In this document: positions 53,867 to 64,000 of the stretch, piece after piece
Layout of the letters: every line of letters begins with the position of its first letter
How positions within the stretch are numbered: position 1 is the stretch's first letter
Source of the DNA: Streptomyces finlayi
Lineage (GTDB): Bacteria; Actinomycetota; Actinomycetes; Streptomycetales; Streptomycetaceae
Direction of reading: 5' to 3'
NCBI RefSeq assembly: GCF_014216315.1
Contig: NZ_CP045702.1
Coordinates: 5,332,001-5,396,000 of the forward strand
Length of the DNA: 64,000 nucleotides
Notes under the pieces: generated by a model
Seen by the model: only the letters and a program-made list of their open reading frames with translations
What the model was told of the DNA's origin: nothing
The model's database searches: none
Translations under genes and position numbers: made by a program

Positions 53867-53943
53867 CGGGGTGTGGCGCAGCTTGGTAGCGCGTCCGCTT
53901 TGGGAGCGGAAGGTCGTCGGTTCGAATCCGGCCACCCCGACCA
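53867..53943 (+). tRNA. tRNA-Pro (TGG)
   Basis: Cloverleaf: acceptor CGGGGTG/CACCCCG, D-arm GCGC...GCGC, anticodon loop TTTGGGA (anticodon TGG), T-arm with GGTTCGAATCC. CCA is encoded. TACCCT (53847-53852) is a plausible -10 box. Confidence 0.96.
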
Positions 53944-54092
53944 CAGGGAAGATCGCATTGGGGGAGTCATCCCCCTTGCCGTTACTATGCAAATTGCGTG
54001 CCCGTGTGTCCGATGAACCGGGCCCGATCCGCGAAGCCGCCCCCGGCGGTCCAGCGGAACCCAAAGAAGTCAGCCCCCAAGGAGACCGAACC

Positions 54093-55511
54093 GTGAAGAG
54101 CGCCGTGGAGACCCTGAACCCGACCCGGGTTCGGCTCAGCATTGAGGTGCCCTTCGAGGAGCTCAAGGACAGCCTCGACGCGGCGTACAAGAAGATCAAC
54201 CAGCAGGTCACGGTGAAGGGCTTCCGTAAGGGCAAGATCCCCAACCGGGTCATCGACCAGCGGTTCGGCCGTGGTGCAGTCCTGGAGGAGGCCGTCAACG
54301 ACGCCCTCCCGAAGTTCTACACCGAGGCGGTCAACGAGGGTGAGCTCAACGTTCTGGGCCAGCCCGAGGTCGACATCACCGAGCTGAAGGACGGCGAGCT
54401 GCTGTCCTTCACTGCCGAGGTTGACGTACGCCCCGAGATCGAGATTCCGGACTACTCCGGCATCGAGGTCACCGTCGACGCCCTCGAGGTCACCGACGAG
54501 GACGTCGAGAAGGCCGTGGAGCAGCTCCGCGAGCGCTTCGCCTCCACCGACCCGGTCGAGCGCGCCGCCGCCGAAGGCGACGTCGTCACGATCGACCTGG
54601 AGGCCAAGGTCGACGGAGAGGTCCTTGAGGACGGCGTGGCCGCCGGTGTCTCGTACACCATCGGTTCCGGCGAGCTCCTCGAAGGCATCGACGAGGCCGT
54701 GACCGGCCTGGAGGCCGGTGGCGAGGCCACCTTCACCTCTCAGCTGAAGGGCGGCTCCGCCGAGGGCAAGGACGCGGAGGTCACCGTCAAGGTCACCGCC
54801 GTCGCCGCCCGTGAGCTTCCCGAGCTGGACGACGAGTTCGCCCAGATGGCGAGCGAGTTCGACACGCTCGACGAGCTGAAGGCGGACAGCCGCAAGCGCC
54901 TTGAGAGCACCAAGCAGTACGACCAGGCCACCCAGGCCCAGGAGCGCGTCCTGGACGAGCTGCTGAAGCTGGCCGAGGTCCCGATCCCCGAGAAGCTCCT
55001 CGCGGACGAGGTCAAGACCCGCAAGCACAACCTCGAGCACCACCAGCTCGGCCAGATGGGCATCGACCTCGAGAAGTACCTGGAGATCCAGGGCAAGACG
55101 CTCGAGGAGTTCGAGGCCGAGACCGCCGAGCAGGCGATCAAGGGCATCAAGACCCAGTTCATCCTTGACGAGCTCGTCAACAAGGAGAAGCTGAACGTCA
55201 ACCAGGAGGAGCTCACCGAGCACCTCATGCGGCGCGCCGCTTCCTCCGGCATGAGCCCCGACCAGTTCGCCCAGGCCGTCGTCGAGGGTGGCCAGGTGCC
55301 GATGCTCGTCGGCGAGGTCGCCCGCGGCAAGGCGCTCGCCGTCGTCGTCGAGGCCGCCAAGGTCGTCGACACCAACGGTGAGGTCGTCGACCTCGAGGAC
55401 GACGAGGAAGAAGCCCCCGAGACCTCTGAGGCCGTAGAGGCCGCCGAGGGTGACTCCGCCGAGTCCGCCGAGGGTGACACCACGACCGCCGAGGACAAGC
55501 CCCAGGGCTGA
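54093..55511 (+). CDS. tig: Trigger factor, ribosome-associated chaperone
   Basis: The product has 472 residues. The ribosome-binding loop [17 protein letters not shown] lies at about 45-60; the FKBP-type PPIase domain ([20 protein letters not shown]) at about 160-245; the helical substrate-binding domain follows; the tail is very acidic. It meets nascent chains on the ribosome and isomerises prolyl bonds. GTG 54093 has AAGGAG 8 nt upstream. It precedes clpP1P2. Confidence 0.97.
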   Translation: MKSAVETLNPTRVRLSIEVPFEELKDSLDAAYKKINQQVTVKGFRKGKIPNRVIDQRFGRGAVLEEAVNDALPKFYTEAVNEGELNVLGQPEVDITELKDGELLSFTAEVDVRPEIEIPDYSGIEVTVDALEVTDEDVEKAVEQLRERFASTDPVERAAAEGDVVTIDLEAKVDGEVLEDGVAAGVSYTIGSGELLEGIDEAVTGLEAGGEATFTSQLKGGSAEGKDAEVTVKVTAVAARELPELDDEFAQMASEFDTLDELKADSRKRLESTKQYDQATQAQERVLDELLKLAEVPIPEKLLADEVKTRKHNLEHHQLGQMGIDLEKYLEIQGKTLEEFEAETAEQAIKGIKTQFILDELVNKEKLNVNQEELTEHLMRRAASSGMSPDQFAQAVVEGGQVPMLVGEVARGKALAVVVEAAKVVDTNGEVVDLEDDEEEAPETSEAVEAAEGDSAESAEGDTTTAEDKPQG

Positions 55512-55611
55512 GCCTCGTACCGATCCGCCGACGGGCTCCGGACGCTGTGCGTCGGGAGCCCGTCGACGTATCGGCGTACGACCGTCGCAACCCTTGTGCG
55601 GACTGCTTACC

Positions 55612-55628
55612 TTGCGCTCCCAGCGAAC
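55612..55628 (+). promoter_or_regulatory. Possible ClgR box before clpP1
   Basis: TTGCGC-N5-GCGAAC matches the ClgR consensus GTTCGC-N5-GCGAAC perfectly in the right half and partly in the left. ClgR activates clpP1P2 in Streptomyces. It lies about 130 nt before the clpP1 start. Confidence 0.45.
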
Positions 55629-55759
55629 AGTTGGGGAAGCGGGATGGCGTTGTCCTACCTGCGCGTTAGGGTCCATGAAGGAAGGGTGGGGGAGTCCCCG
55701 CCCACCCGGTACGAAGACGCTGAGACGGCCGGAGCCGTCAGAGACGAGCAGGTGGATAC

Positions 55760-56377
55760 GTGACGAATCTGATGCCCTACGCCGCCGGAGAGCCGTCCCT
55801 CGGTGGTGGCCTCGGCGACCAGGTCTACAGCCGACTGCTCGGCGAGCGCATCATCTTCCTCGGTCAGCAGGTCGATGATGACATCGCCAACAAGATCACC
55901 GCACAGCTGCTGCTCCTTGCCGCCGAGCCGCACAAGGACATCTACCTCTACATCAACAGCCCCGGTGGTTCGGTGACCGCCGGCATGGCCGTCTACGACA
56001 CCATGCAGTACATCCCGAACGACGTCGTCACCATCGGTATGGGCATGGCGGCCTCGATGGGCCAGTTCCTGCTGACCGGCGGTGCGGCGGGCAAGCGCTT
56101 CGCGCTCCCGAACACCGACATCCTCATGCACCAGGGTTCGGCCGGCATCGGCGGTACCGCCTCGGACATCAAGATCCAGGCCCAGTACCTGCTCCGGACG
56201 AAGACGCGTATGGCGGAGATCACCGCCCACCACTCCGGTCAGACCGTGGAAACGATCATCCGCGACGGCGACCGTGACCGCTGGTACACCGCGGAGGAGG
56301 CCAAGGACTACGGCCTCATCGACGAGATCATCTCGGCCGCGTCGGGCATCCCGGGCGGCGGCGGCACCGGCGCCTGA
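55760..56377 (+). CDS. clpP1: ATP-dependent Clp protease subunit ClpP1
   Basis: The product has 205 residues. Catalytic Ser99 is in GMGMAASMG and His124 in [32 protein letters not shown] forms the handle. It joins ClpP2 in a mixed tetradecamer driven by ClpX or ClpC. The GTG start follows AGGTGG closely. Confidence 0.97.
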   Translation: MTNLMPYAAGEPSLGGGLGDQVYSRLLGERIIFLGQQVDDDIANKITAQLLLLAAEPHKDIYLYINSPGGSVTAGMAVYDTMQYIPNDVVTIGMGMAASMGQFLLTGGAAGKRFALPNTDILMHQGSAGIGGTASDIKIQAQYLLRTKTRMAEITAHHSGQTVETIIRDGDRDRWYTAEEAKDYGLIDEIISAASGIPGGGGTGA

Positions 56378-56468
56378 TCCGGATTCGACCGGACCGGCAC
56401 CAGCTTCCGCACCTCCCGTACGCCGAGAACCCAGCCCACAGAACGCCACCAGGATGGTGAAGACCCAC

Positions 56469-57137
56469 ATGAACAACTTCCCCGGCGCCTCCGCGAGCGG
56501 CCTCTACACCGGCCCGCAGGTGGACAACCGCTACGTCATCCCGCGCTTCGTGGAGCGCACCTCGCAGGGCGTGCGTGAGTACGACCCGTACGCGAAGCTC
56601 TTCGAAGAGCGCGTGATCTTCCTCGGCGTCCAGATCGACGACGCCTCGGCCAACGACGTCATGGCGCAGCTCCTGTGCCTTGAGTCGATGGACCCGGACC
56701 GCGACATCTCGATCTACATCAACAGCCCCGGCGGCTCGTTCACCGCGCTCACCGCGATCTACGACACGATGCAGTTCGTGAAGCCGGACATCCAGACGGT
56801 CTGCATGGGCCAGGCGGCCTCCGCCGCCGCCGTCCTGCTGGCGGCGGGCACGCCGGGCAAGCGCATGGCGCTCCCGCACGCCCGTGTGCTCATCCACCAG
56901 CCGTCCTCGCAGACCGGCCGTGAGCAGCTCTCCGACCTGGAGATCGCGGCCAACGAGATCCTCCGGATGCGCACCCAGCTCGAAGAGATGCTGGCCAAGC
57001 ACTCCACCACCCCGCTGGAGAAGATCAGCGAGGACATCGAGCGCGACAAGATCCTTACCGCGGAGGACGCCCTGGCGTACGGTCTGGTGGACCAGATCGT
57101 CTCCACCCGTAAGACGACAGCAGGCGCTTCCGTCTGA
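56469..57137 (+). CDS. clpP2: ATP-dependent Clp protease subunit ClpP2
   Basis: The product has 222 residues. Ser118 in MGQAASAAA and His143 in VLIHQPSSQ are in place. The C-terminal [17 protein letters not shown] is typical. ATG 56469 has GGTGA 8 nt before; ATG 56454 in the same frame would add five residues. It lies 91 nt after clpP1 and is co-transcribed with it. Confidence 0.96.
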   Translation: MNNFPGASASGLYTGPQVDNRYVIPRFVERTSQGVREYDPYAKLFEERVIFLGVQIDDASANDVMAQLLCLESMDPDRDISIYINSPGGSFTALTAIYDTMQFVKPDIQTVCMGQAASAAAVLLAAGTPGKRMALPHARVLIHQPSSQTGREQLSDLEIAANEILRMRTQLEEMLAKHSTTPLEKISEDIERDKILTAEDALAYGLVDQIVSTRKTTAGASV

Positions 57138-57292
57138 GTCGGTCTTTCCCCTTGGCACATTCCGTTCGCACGGCCTCGGCCGTGTGAACCGTGCCAAGGG
57201 GGGCCCGTACGGGGGGTCAGGCAAGGTACCGTCGGATAGAGGCACCAGGAGCCGCTGAACCAGGCGTCTCCCAGGCGAAGGGGAAGCACCTC

Positions 57293-58591
<1,299 letters not shown>

Positions 58592-58621
58592 CGGCAGAAG
58601 TTCTCACACGTACGCCGAAGG

Positions 58622-58649
58622 GGCGCCCACCGGACAACCGGTGGGCGCC
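58622..58649 (+). terminator. clpX terminator inside the islet
   Basis: GGCGCCCACCGG-ACAA-CCGGTGGGCGCC, a 12-bp perfect stem followed by TTCTTCTT. Confidence 0.85.
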
Positions 58650-58655
58650 TTCTTC

Positions 58656-58689
58656 TTGACAAAATATATTAGCTAGGGCTAATATATTT
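58656..58689 (+). promoter_or_regulatory. Promoter and operator of the HigBA-like pair
   Basis: TTGACA (58656-58661) and TAATAT (58680-58685) are near-consensus, 18 nt apart, and the -10 box ends 7 nt before the GTG, so the mRNA is probably leaderless. The perfect inverted repeat AAATATATTAGC-TAGG-GCTAATATATTT (58662-58689) fills the spacer and -10 box: a clear autoregulation site for the antitoxin. It is extremely AT-rich for this genome. Confidence 0.82.
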
Positions 58690-58692
58690 GTC

Positions 58693-59076
58693 GTGGACGG
58701 TCCGTACGAACTCAGATTCTTCGCAGATGTCCTGGAGTGGATTCAAGACCTCGCCAAGGAAGACCCGGACAGTCACGACCACGTCATTGCTGCCTTGGAG
58801 CGGCTCCAGGAGTGCGGTCCCGCCTTGCGGCGCCCGACGGTGGGGGCCATTGACGGCAGCCAGTTCCGCAACATGCGGGAGCTCCGTCCTCGGAGCGGGA
58901 GCTCGGTCAGCATCAGGATGCTCTTCGTTTTCGACCCTGCGCGACGGGCGGTCTTTCTTGTTGCGGGGAACAAAGCGAGCGGTCGTCAGTGGACGGCCTG
59001 GTACCCCAAGGCGATCAAGCAGGCTGATGCCAACTACATCGCTCACCTTGAAGCTCTGAAGGAGGAGGACGACTGA
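58693..59076 (+). CDS. HigB-like toxin (RelE/ParE superfamily)
   Basis: The product has 127 residues. YELRFFADVLEWIQDLAKEDPDSHDHVIAALERLQECG, NMRELRPRSG, SIRMLFVFDPARRAVFLVAGNK and WYPKAIKQAD match the phage-derived Gp49/HigB type of RelE-fold toxins, probably an mRNA-cleaving translation inhibitor. The toxin gene comes first, as in higBA systems. GTG 58693 is the leaderless start. Confidence 0.88.
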   Translation: MDGPYELRFFADVLEWIQDLAKEDPDSHDHVIAALERLQECGPALRRPTVGAIDGSQFRNMRELRPRSGSSVSIRMLFVFDPARRAVFLVAGNKASGRQWTAWYPKAIKQADANYIAHLEALKEEDD

Positions 59077-59381
59077 TGAAGCTTGGCAGCATGGCCGACC
59101 TCACGGCCGACATCACGCCGGAGAAGCGTGCCCGCGTCGACGCCATCAAGAGCGAGATGGTCGACGCGGAGAGAGGCCACGAACTGGCCTCCCTCCGCAA
59201 GGCGCAGGGGATGACCCAGGTGCAGGCAGCAAAGGCAATGGGAGTGACGCAAGGGCGCATCAGCCAGATCGAGCGTGGCGGTGTCCGTCTGGATACGTCG
59301 ACGATGTCGGCCTACCTCCAAGCCATCGGCGGCGAGCTGACGATACTGGCTACGGTCGGAAACGTGTCAGTGAAGCTCTGA
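59076..59381 (+). CDS. HigA-like XRE-family antitoxin
   Basis: The product has 101 residues. The HTH lies at ELASLRKAQGMTQVQAAKAMGVTQGRISQIERG (about 36-68). The short N-terminal helix probably contacts the toxin. Its ATG overlaps the toxin stop (TGATG). It should bind the palindrome at 58662-58689. Such antitoxins are normally degraded by Clp or Lon proteases. Confidence 0.9.
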   Translation: MKLGSMADLTADITPEKRARVDAIKSEMVDAERGHELASLRKAQGMTQVQAAKAMGVTQGRISQIERGGVRLDTSTMSAYLQAIGGELTILATVGNVSVKL

Positions 59382-59399
59382 TCCCGGAGGTCCGACACC

Positions 59400-59463
59400 G
59401 GTCCCGCGCGAGCCGCGCACGATCGGCAAGAACGACGGCGGCCGGCACGAGAAGTCCGCGTAG
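59400..59463 (+). repeat. Direct repeat, right copy (clpX 3' end)
   Basis: An exact 64-bp copy of the clpX end, including the TAG. It has no upstream clpX sequence. The near-match extends left to 59392. Confidence 0.95.
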
Positions 59464-59477
59464 TTCGTAGTCAAGTC

Positions 59478-59517
59478 AAAGGGGGGCCCGGTCAGTTCGC
59501 TGACCGGGCGCCCCTTT
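59478..59517 (+). terminator. Terminator after the islet
   Basis: AAAGGGG...GCCCGGTCAG-TTCG-CTGACCGGGC...CCCCTTT: 17 pairs with one G-G mismatch and a TTCG loop. It may be the ancestral clpX terminator. Confidence 0.85.
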
Positions 59518-59542
59518 GGTCTGTTCCCCGCGAACTACGTAA

Positions 59543-59825
59543 CTAAGCGAGTATGCACGCGGTGTACCGGGTGGCCCAGGTCGTGACGCCTGCCTGCTGC
59601 AAAAGGCTCATGCATGCATCACTAGGCTGTGCACCCCAAACGTGAGCGGGCCAACTGCATGCGTACTGCACCTTCGTCCCGACAACGACGCCGTTCTGTA
59701 TAAGTTTGTTGATGCATTGTGCTTGGGTTGCTGAAGCGGGTGTTGCGGTGGCCAGCGGTACCGCCGTCAGTGCTGCAGCCAGAACGAACCCGGTGAGCAG
59801 GCTCGTACTGATGGCTGAATAGCAT
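59543..59825 (-). pseudogene. Small secreted four-Cys protein with broken start
   Basis: One frame, from about 59812 to the TAG at 59545-59543, reads ISTSLLTGFVLAAALTAVPLA, a signal peptide ending ATPASA, then a mature part of about 65 residues with four Cys (QCINKLIQNG, YACSWP, DACMSLL, YTACILA). No ATG, GTG or TTG is in phase upstream. The only nearby start (ATG 59825, MLFSH) is one base out of phase. Either a single-base frameshift or a sequencing error. I do not know the family. Confidence 0.55.
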
Positions 59826-59882
59826 CGACGATTGAGAGGGTCGCGGTGCGAGTGCGCGTTGTGCTCTGGCGTGCGTTGGCGA

Positions 59883-60857
59883 TTACTTGACTTCGACGCG
59901 CACGTCGTTGCGGAGCTTGGCCGCGTTGTTGGCTGCGTCTTCCATCGAAGTGCTCTTGCCGGTCATCATCGCGGCCATATCCATGTCCAGAACGTAGACC
60001 ACCGTGCTGTGGTCACCCCAGATGCAGACCGGCATCGTGGTGGGCTTAGAACTGCCCGTGCCGCTGGCGCCCGTGATCTTGGACTCCTGGCACTTGAGGA
60101 CGCCGTTCTCGAATCCGGCCGGGGTGAACGCCTGGGGGTTGCCGACGAGTTCGCCCTTAGGCTCGCTGCCCGTGTCCTTCTCGGCCTCTGCCTTCATGTT
60201 GGCGAACATGGCGTCGACGACCTTCTCGGGGTCCTCGATGTCTCCGTAGACGCCGCTGAATGACAGCATCTTCTGCGTAGCCGCATCCCCAGAGGTGTAA
60301 CTCGCGCTGACGTTCTTGGCGTTGGTCACCCCCCATGCTTCCGCTTCCTTGAGGTCCTTCTCCGACATCTGTTCGTTGCCCTGATCGGGGGCCTTCTTGT
60401 ACGAGCCCCCAAGCACCGTTTCAGGCGTCGCGAGCTTGTACGTCTTCCCGTCGTTCGCGACCGAGCTGCCGCCCCCCGACGTCAGGAAGTACACGCCACC
60501 GGCGATCACGGCCAGGGCCACGACGGCGCCCGTCACGATCAGGCCGGTCTTCTTCTTGGGCGCGGCCGGCGGCATCGGCATCTGGCCGCCGTAGGCCGGC
60601 TGGCCGCCGTACGGGGGCGTGGGCGGCTGCTGGCCGTACGGGCCGGGCTGCTGGCCCTGCTGCGGGTAGCCGTAGCCCTGCGGGGGCTGCTGCGGCGGAA
60701 CACCCTGGGGGGCCTGCTGCGGGTACCCGTAACCGGGCTGGCCCTGCGGCGGACCCTGCGGCGGCTGGCCGCCGTACGGGCCCGGCTGCTGTCCGTACGG
60801 TCCGGGCTGGCCCTGCGGCGGCTGCCCACCGTACGGACCCGGCTGGTTGTAGCTCAT
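59883..60857 (-). CDS. Proline/glutamine-rich single-pass membrane protein
   Basis: The product has 324 residues. The first 100 are Gly/Pro/Gln/Tyr repeats of the type QPGPYGQQ; then Lys-Lys-Lys and one membrane helix (about 103-125, [22 protein letters not shown]). The extracytoplasmic domain of about 200 residues has [23 protein letters not shown] and [17 protein letters not shown]. Such proteins are frequent in Streptomyces; function unknown. ATG 60857 has GGAGGGG 7 nt before. Confidence 0.85.
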   Translation of the reverse strand: MSYNQPGPYGGQPPQGQPGPYGQQPGPYGGQPPQGPPQGQPGYGYPQQAPQGVPPQQPPQGYGYPQQGQQPGPYGQQPPTPPYGGQPAYGGQMPMPPAAPKKKTGLIVTGAVVALAVIAGGVYFLTSGGGSSVANDGKTYKLATPETVLGGSYKKAPDQGNEQMSEKDLKEAEAWGVTNAKNVSASYTSGDAATQKMLSFSGVYGDIEDPEKVVDAMFANMKAEAEKDTGSEPKGELVGNPQAFTPAGFENGVLKCQESKITGASGTGSSKPTTMPVCIWGDHSTVVYVLDMDMAAMMTGKSTSMEDAANNAAKLRNDVRVEVK

Positions 60858-60993
60858 GCTGCTGTCCCCTCCAGAATGCTTATGCGTTGCGAACATCCTG
60901 GCTGACGCGGCCGTGACGTGGGGCATCGGGCGGCACACCGTTACTGAACAACCGGTTTCAGTGCGGGACCGTGACGGCCCTAAACTGTCCCTC

Positions 60994-63615
60994 GTGACCG
61001 AGAACACTCAGCAGCAGACAGCCAGCAACCCCGAACTGCCGACCCAGTACGCGCCGGCCGAGGTAGAGGGGAAGCTGTACGAGCGCTGGGTGGAACGCGG
61101 GTACTTCAAAGCCGACGCCGCGAGCGAGAAGCCGCCGTACACGATCGTCATCCCGCCGCCGAACGTCACCGGCGCACTGCACCTGGGGCACGCCTTCCAG
61201 GTCACGCTGATGGACGCCCTCACCCGGCGTAAGCGCATGCAGGGCTTCGAGACCCTGTGGCTGCCGGGCATGGACCACGCGGGCATCGCCACCCAGAACA
61301 AGGTCGAGCAGCAGCTCGCCGAGGAGGGCAAGTCACGCCAGGACCTGGGGCGTGACGCGTTCACCGAGCGGGTCTGGCAGTGGAAGGACGAGTTCGGCGG
61401 CCGGATCCTCGGCCAGCTGAAGCGTCTCGGTGCCGGCCTGGACTGGTCCCGTGAGCGGTTCACCATGGACGAGGGCATGTCCAACGCCGTCCAGACCATC
61501 TTCAAGCGGCTGTACGACGACGAGCTGATCTACCGGGCCGAGCGCATCATCAACTGGTGCCCGCGCTGCCTGACGGCGATCTCCGACATCGAGGTCGACT
61601 ACCAGGACGACGACGGCGAGCTGGTCTCGCTGAAGTACGGCGAAGGCGACGACACTCTCGTCGTCGCCACCACACGGGTCGAGACCATGCTCGGCGACAC
61701 CGCCGTCGCGGTGCACCCCGACGACGAGCGGTACGCGCACCTCATCGGCAAGCGGATCAAGCTTCCGCTCACCGACCGGACCATTCCCGTCGTGGCCGAC
61801 ACCCACGTCGACCCCGAGTTCGGCACCGGCGCCGTGAAGGTCACGCCCGCCCACGACCCGAACGACTTCGCCATCGGCCAGCGGCACGGCCTGGAGTCCA
61901 TGACGATCATGGACGAGCGCGGGGTCATCACGGTCCACGGCCCGTTCCAGGGACTTGACCGCTTCGAGGCGCGCTCCGCGATCGTCGCCGCCCTGCGCGA
62001 GCAGGGCCGGGTCGTCGCCGAGAAGCGCCCCTACGTCCACTCCGTTGGCCACTGCTCGCGCTGCAAGACGACGGTCGAGCCGCGTCTGTCGCTCCAGTGG
62101 TGGGTCAAGGTCGAGACGCTCGCCAAGGCCGCGGGCGACGCGGTCCGCGACGGGCGCGTCGAGCTGCACCCGAAGGAGATGGAGAAGCGGTACTTCGACT
62201 GGGTCGACAACCTCAACGACTGGTGCATCTCGCGCCAGTTGTGGTGGGGCCACCGCATTCCCGTCTGGTACGGCCCCGACGGCGAGGTCGTCTGCGTCGG
62301 ACCGGACGAGGAGCCGCCGAGCGGCGAGGGCTGGACCCAGGACCCTGACGTCCTCGACACCTGGTTCTCCTCCGGCCTGTGGCCGTTCTCCACGCTGGGC
62401 TGGCCCCAGGAGACGCCCGACCTCAAGAAGTTCTATTCGACCGACGTCCTGCTCACCGGCCACGACATCATCTTCTTCTGGGTCGTCCGGATGATGATGT
62501 TCGGCCTGTACGCGATGGACGGCGAGGTTCCGTTCAAGACCGTCTCCCTGACCGGCCTCGTCCGCGACGAGTTCGGCAAGAAGATGTCCAAGTCCAACCC
62601 GAACGCGGTCGACCCGCTGGACTGGATGGACAACTACGGCTCCGACGCCGTCCGTTTCACCCTCGCCAAGGGCGCCAACCCCGGTGCGGACGTGCCGATC
62701 GGCGAGGACTGGGTCCAGGCGTCCCGTAACTTCGCCAACAAGATCTGGAACGCGACCCGCTTCGCGATGATGAACGGCGCGACCGTCGAGGGTCCGCTGC
62801 CTCCCGTCGAGGAGATGTCCGCGACCGACCGCTGGGTTCTGTCGCGGCTCAACGCGACGGTCGCCGAGGTCGACGCGCTGTACGACGACTTCCAGTTCGC
62901 CAAGCTCAGCGAGGCGCTCTACCACTTCGCGTGGGACGAGGTCTTCGACTGGTACGTCGAGCTGTCCAAGACGACGTTCTTCGCCGGCGGCGAGCAGGCC
63001 AAGGTGTCCGCCCGCGTCCTCGGCGAGGTCCTGGACGTGACGCTCCGGGTCCTGCACCCGATCGTCCCGTTCGTCACGGAGCAGCTCTGGACGACCCTCA
63101 CCGGCGGCGAGTCCCTCGTCGTCGCCGACTGGCCCACCGACTCCGGCTTCCGCGACCCCGCCGCGGAGAAGGAGATCGAGCTGGTCCAGCAGGTCGTCAC
63201 CGAGGTCCGCAGGTTCCGCTCCGACCAGGGGCTCCAGCCGGGCCAGAAGGTTCCGGCCCAGCTGACCCTGACCGGTACGGCGCTCGCCCCGCACGAGGCG
63301 GCCATCCGTCAGCTGCTGCGTCTCCAGCCCGCCGAGGAGGGCTTCCAGGCCACGGCGACGCTGCCGGTCGCGGGCGCCACCGTGGCGCTCGACCTCTCCG
63401 GCACGATCGACGTCGCTGCGGAGCGCAAGCGCCTGACGAAGGACCTGGACGCGGCCCGGTCCGAGGTCAAGCAGGCCAACGGCAAGCTCGGCAACGAGGC
63501 GTTCGTGGCGAAGGCCCCGGAGCACGTCGTCGAGAAGATCCGTGGCCGCCTGACCAAGGCCGAGGCGGACATCGCGCGAATCCAGGGACAGCTGGACAGC
63601 CTGCCCGCAGCCTGA
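60994..63615 (+). CDS. valS: Valyl-tRNA synthetase
   Basis: The product has 873 residues. HLGH (63-66) is the HIGH motif, KMSKS lies at 530-534, the editing domain and the anticodon-binding domain follow, and the C-terminal coiled coil ([31 protein letters not shown]) is complete. GTG 60994 is 7 nt after TAAACT (60981-60986), so translation is probably leaderless; the frame is open upstream to 60856 but overlaps the divergent gene. No T-box leader is possible in that case. Confidence 0.97.
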   Translation: MTENTQQQTASNPELPTQYAPAEVEGKLYERWVERGYFKADAASEKPPYTIVIPPPNVTGALHLGHAFQVTLMDALTRRKRMQGFETLWLPGMDHAGIATQNKVEQQLAEEGKSRQDLGRDAFTERVWQWKDEFGGRILGQLKRLGAGLDWSRERFTMDEGMSNAVQTIFKRLYDDELIYRAERIINWCPRCLTAISDIEVDYQDDDGELVSLKYGEGDDTLVVATTRVETMLGDTAVAVHPDDERYAHLIGKRIKLPLTDRTIPVVADTHVDPEFGTGAVKVTPAHDPNDFAIGQRHGLESMTIMDERGVITVHGPFQGLDRFEARSAIVAALREQGRVVAEKRPYVHSVGHCSRCKTTVEPRLSLQWWVKVETLAKAAGDAVRDGRVELHPKEMEKRYFDWVDNLNDWCISRQLWWGHRIPVWYGPDGEVVCVGPDEEPPSGEGWTQDPDVLDTWFSSGLWPFSTLGWPQETPDLKKFYSTDVLLTGHDIIFFWVVRMMMFGLYAMDGEVPFKTVSLTGLVRDEFGKKMSKSNPNAVDPLDWMDNYGSDAVRFTLAKGANPGADVPIGEDWVQASRNFANKIWNATRFAMMNGATVEGPLPPVEEMSATDRWVLSRLNATVAEVDALYDDFQFAKLSEALYHFAWDEVFDWYVELSKTTFFAGGEQAKVSARVLGEVLDVTLRVLHPIVPFVTEQLWTTLTGGESLVVADWPTDSGFRDPAAEKEIELVQQVVTEVRRFRSDQGLQPGQKVPAQLTLTGTALAPHEAAIRQLLRLQPAEEGFQATATLPVAGATVALDLSGTIDVAAERKRLTKDLDAARSEVKQANGKLGNEAFVAKAPEHVVEKIRGRLTKAEADIARIQGQLDSLPAA

Positions 63616-63625
63616 TCATCGCCCA

Positions 63626-63661
63626 CGAGTAAGGCCCGGACCTCGGTCCGGGCCTTACTCG
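63626..63661 (+). terminator. valS terminator
   Basis: CGAGTAAGGCCCGGACC and its exact complement form a 17-bp palindrome around TC. Confidence 0.85.
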
Positions 63662-63729
63662 TACTGCGGAGAAGGAGTGGGGGAGGGCGGGTAGCGGGCC
63701 GTGTCGGTGGTCCTCCGTAGACTGGTCCC

Positions 63730-64000
63730 GTGACCGAGCAGCCCGACCCCAGCGACAACAGCTTCGACGAGATCGTCGACGCCGAGACCCAGCGCGACCC
63801 CGACCTGGCGGTGATCGAGGCCGGGAGCCGCACACTGCGCACCCATTCGGGACCGCCGGAGGGCGCCGAGGTTCCCACCCGTCCCACCGACCCGGAGACC
63901 GACAAGGCACTGCGCGCCGTCGAGCGGGAGCTCGCCGGCCGCTGGGGCGAGACCAAGCTCGAACCGTCGGTGACCCGCATCGCGGCACTGATGGACGTGC
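63730..64000 (+). CDS. folC: Folylpolyglutamate synthase (5' part only)
   Basis: Ninety residues are in the window. The acidic N-terminus (VTEQPDPSDNSFDEIVDAE) with RDPDLAVIEAGSRTLRT, and the start of the catalytic part (LAGRWGETKLEPSVTRIAALMDV), are as in Streptomyces FolC, which follows valS in this genus. The ATP-binding loop lies beyond the edge. GTG 63730 is 6 nt after TAGACT (63718-63723), so it is probably leaderless. Confidence 0.88.
   Translation, partial: MTEQPDPSDNSFDEIVDAETQRDPDLAVIEAGSRTLRTHSGPPEGAEVPTRPTDPETDKALRAVERELAGRWGETKLEPSVTRIAALMDV

Larger units (their letters stand above)
58592..59463 (+). mobile_element. Toxin-antitoxin islet inserted at the clpX 3' end
   Basis: The segment between the repeats plus one repeat copy (872 bp) holds a terminator, a consensus-like promoter with operator, a HigB-like toxin and a HigA-like antitoxin, and nothing else. 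Its coding parts are visibly less GC-rich than the neighbours. It has no integrase, so it is either a decayed or a passive integrative element. Confidence 0.8.

Noticed and set aside
55660..55680. TAGGGT near 55667 as the clpP1 promoter of a leaderless gene
   Set aside because: The ATG after it is only 2 nt away and in no useful frame; clpP1 starts 88 nt further at 55760.
60539..60857. Short tandem DNA repeats at the start of the Pro/Gln-rich membrane gene
   Set aside because: They are simply the codons of the [12 protein letters not shown] protein repeats, not a separate repeat element.
61333..63525. A 730-residue frame opposite valS
   Set aside because: It is an antisense shadow; valS is intact on the other strand.

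Overview
The window is chromosomal DNA from a Streptomyces-type actinobacterium. The evidence is very high G+C coding sequence with strong third-position GC, many GTG starts, many leaderless promoters (TANNNT 6-7 nt before the start codon), and gene content and order typical of the Streptomyces core chromosome (tig-clpP1-clpP2-clpX, then valS and folC; bioY; rpiB next to a Nei-type glycosylase; asd; two pepN genes; malQ). I estimated nothing by alignment; all calls rest on reading the translations.

Layout. (1) 1-10354, minus strand: one long operon read glnX-glnH-unknown-pknG-PP2C phosphatase-vWA protein-zinc-ribbon protein. This is the actinobacterial GlnX/GlnH/PknG amino-acid-sensing module, expanded here by a phosphatase and two adaptor-like proteins. 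(2) 10596-17467, minus: a chitosan-oligosaccharide (csn) operon, csnR-E-F-G-H-K, with a perfect ROK-type operator in front of csnR and a miniature IS200/IS605-like element between csnG and csnH. (3) 17644-31343: mscS, an HNH endonuclease, a secreted GH84 enzyme, a small repeat protein plus malQ, small membrane and VOC proteins, an allantoicase fragment, pepN, a MazEF-type toxin-antitoxin pair and asd. (4) 31511-44850: a frameshifted ECF sigma factor, a subtilase, a second pepN, a DsbA-like protein, several gene relics, a Vat-type acetyltransferase, a GDPD, an amino-acid permease, bioY and a collapsed FAD-oxidoreductase relic. (5) 44883-53489: a second permease, rpiB, a TnpB-only IS605-family element, nei, a membrane SpoIIE-type phosphatase, an HD protein, an acyltransferase and a small membrane protein. 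(6) 53559-64000: tRNA-Gly and tRNA-Pro, tig, clpP1P2, clpX, a HigBA-like cassette set between two exact copies of the clpX 3' end, a broken secreted small protein, a proline-rich membrane protein, valS and the start of folC.

Most striking points: (a) a toxin-antitoxin islet of about 0.9 kb flanked by 64-bp direct repeats that duplicate the clpX 3' end; (b) a TnpB element together with a 150-bp miniature relative whose terminal hairpins differ in sequence but keep their folding; (c) the seven-gene PknG operon with an unknown protein and an RS-rich kinase N-terminus; (d) an unusual density of gene relics (sigma factor, allantoicase tail, VOC, kinase-like, FAD oxidoreductase, secreted Cys protein), suggesting active small-scale decay in this chromosome arm.
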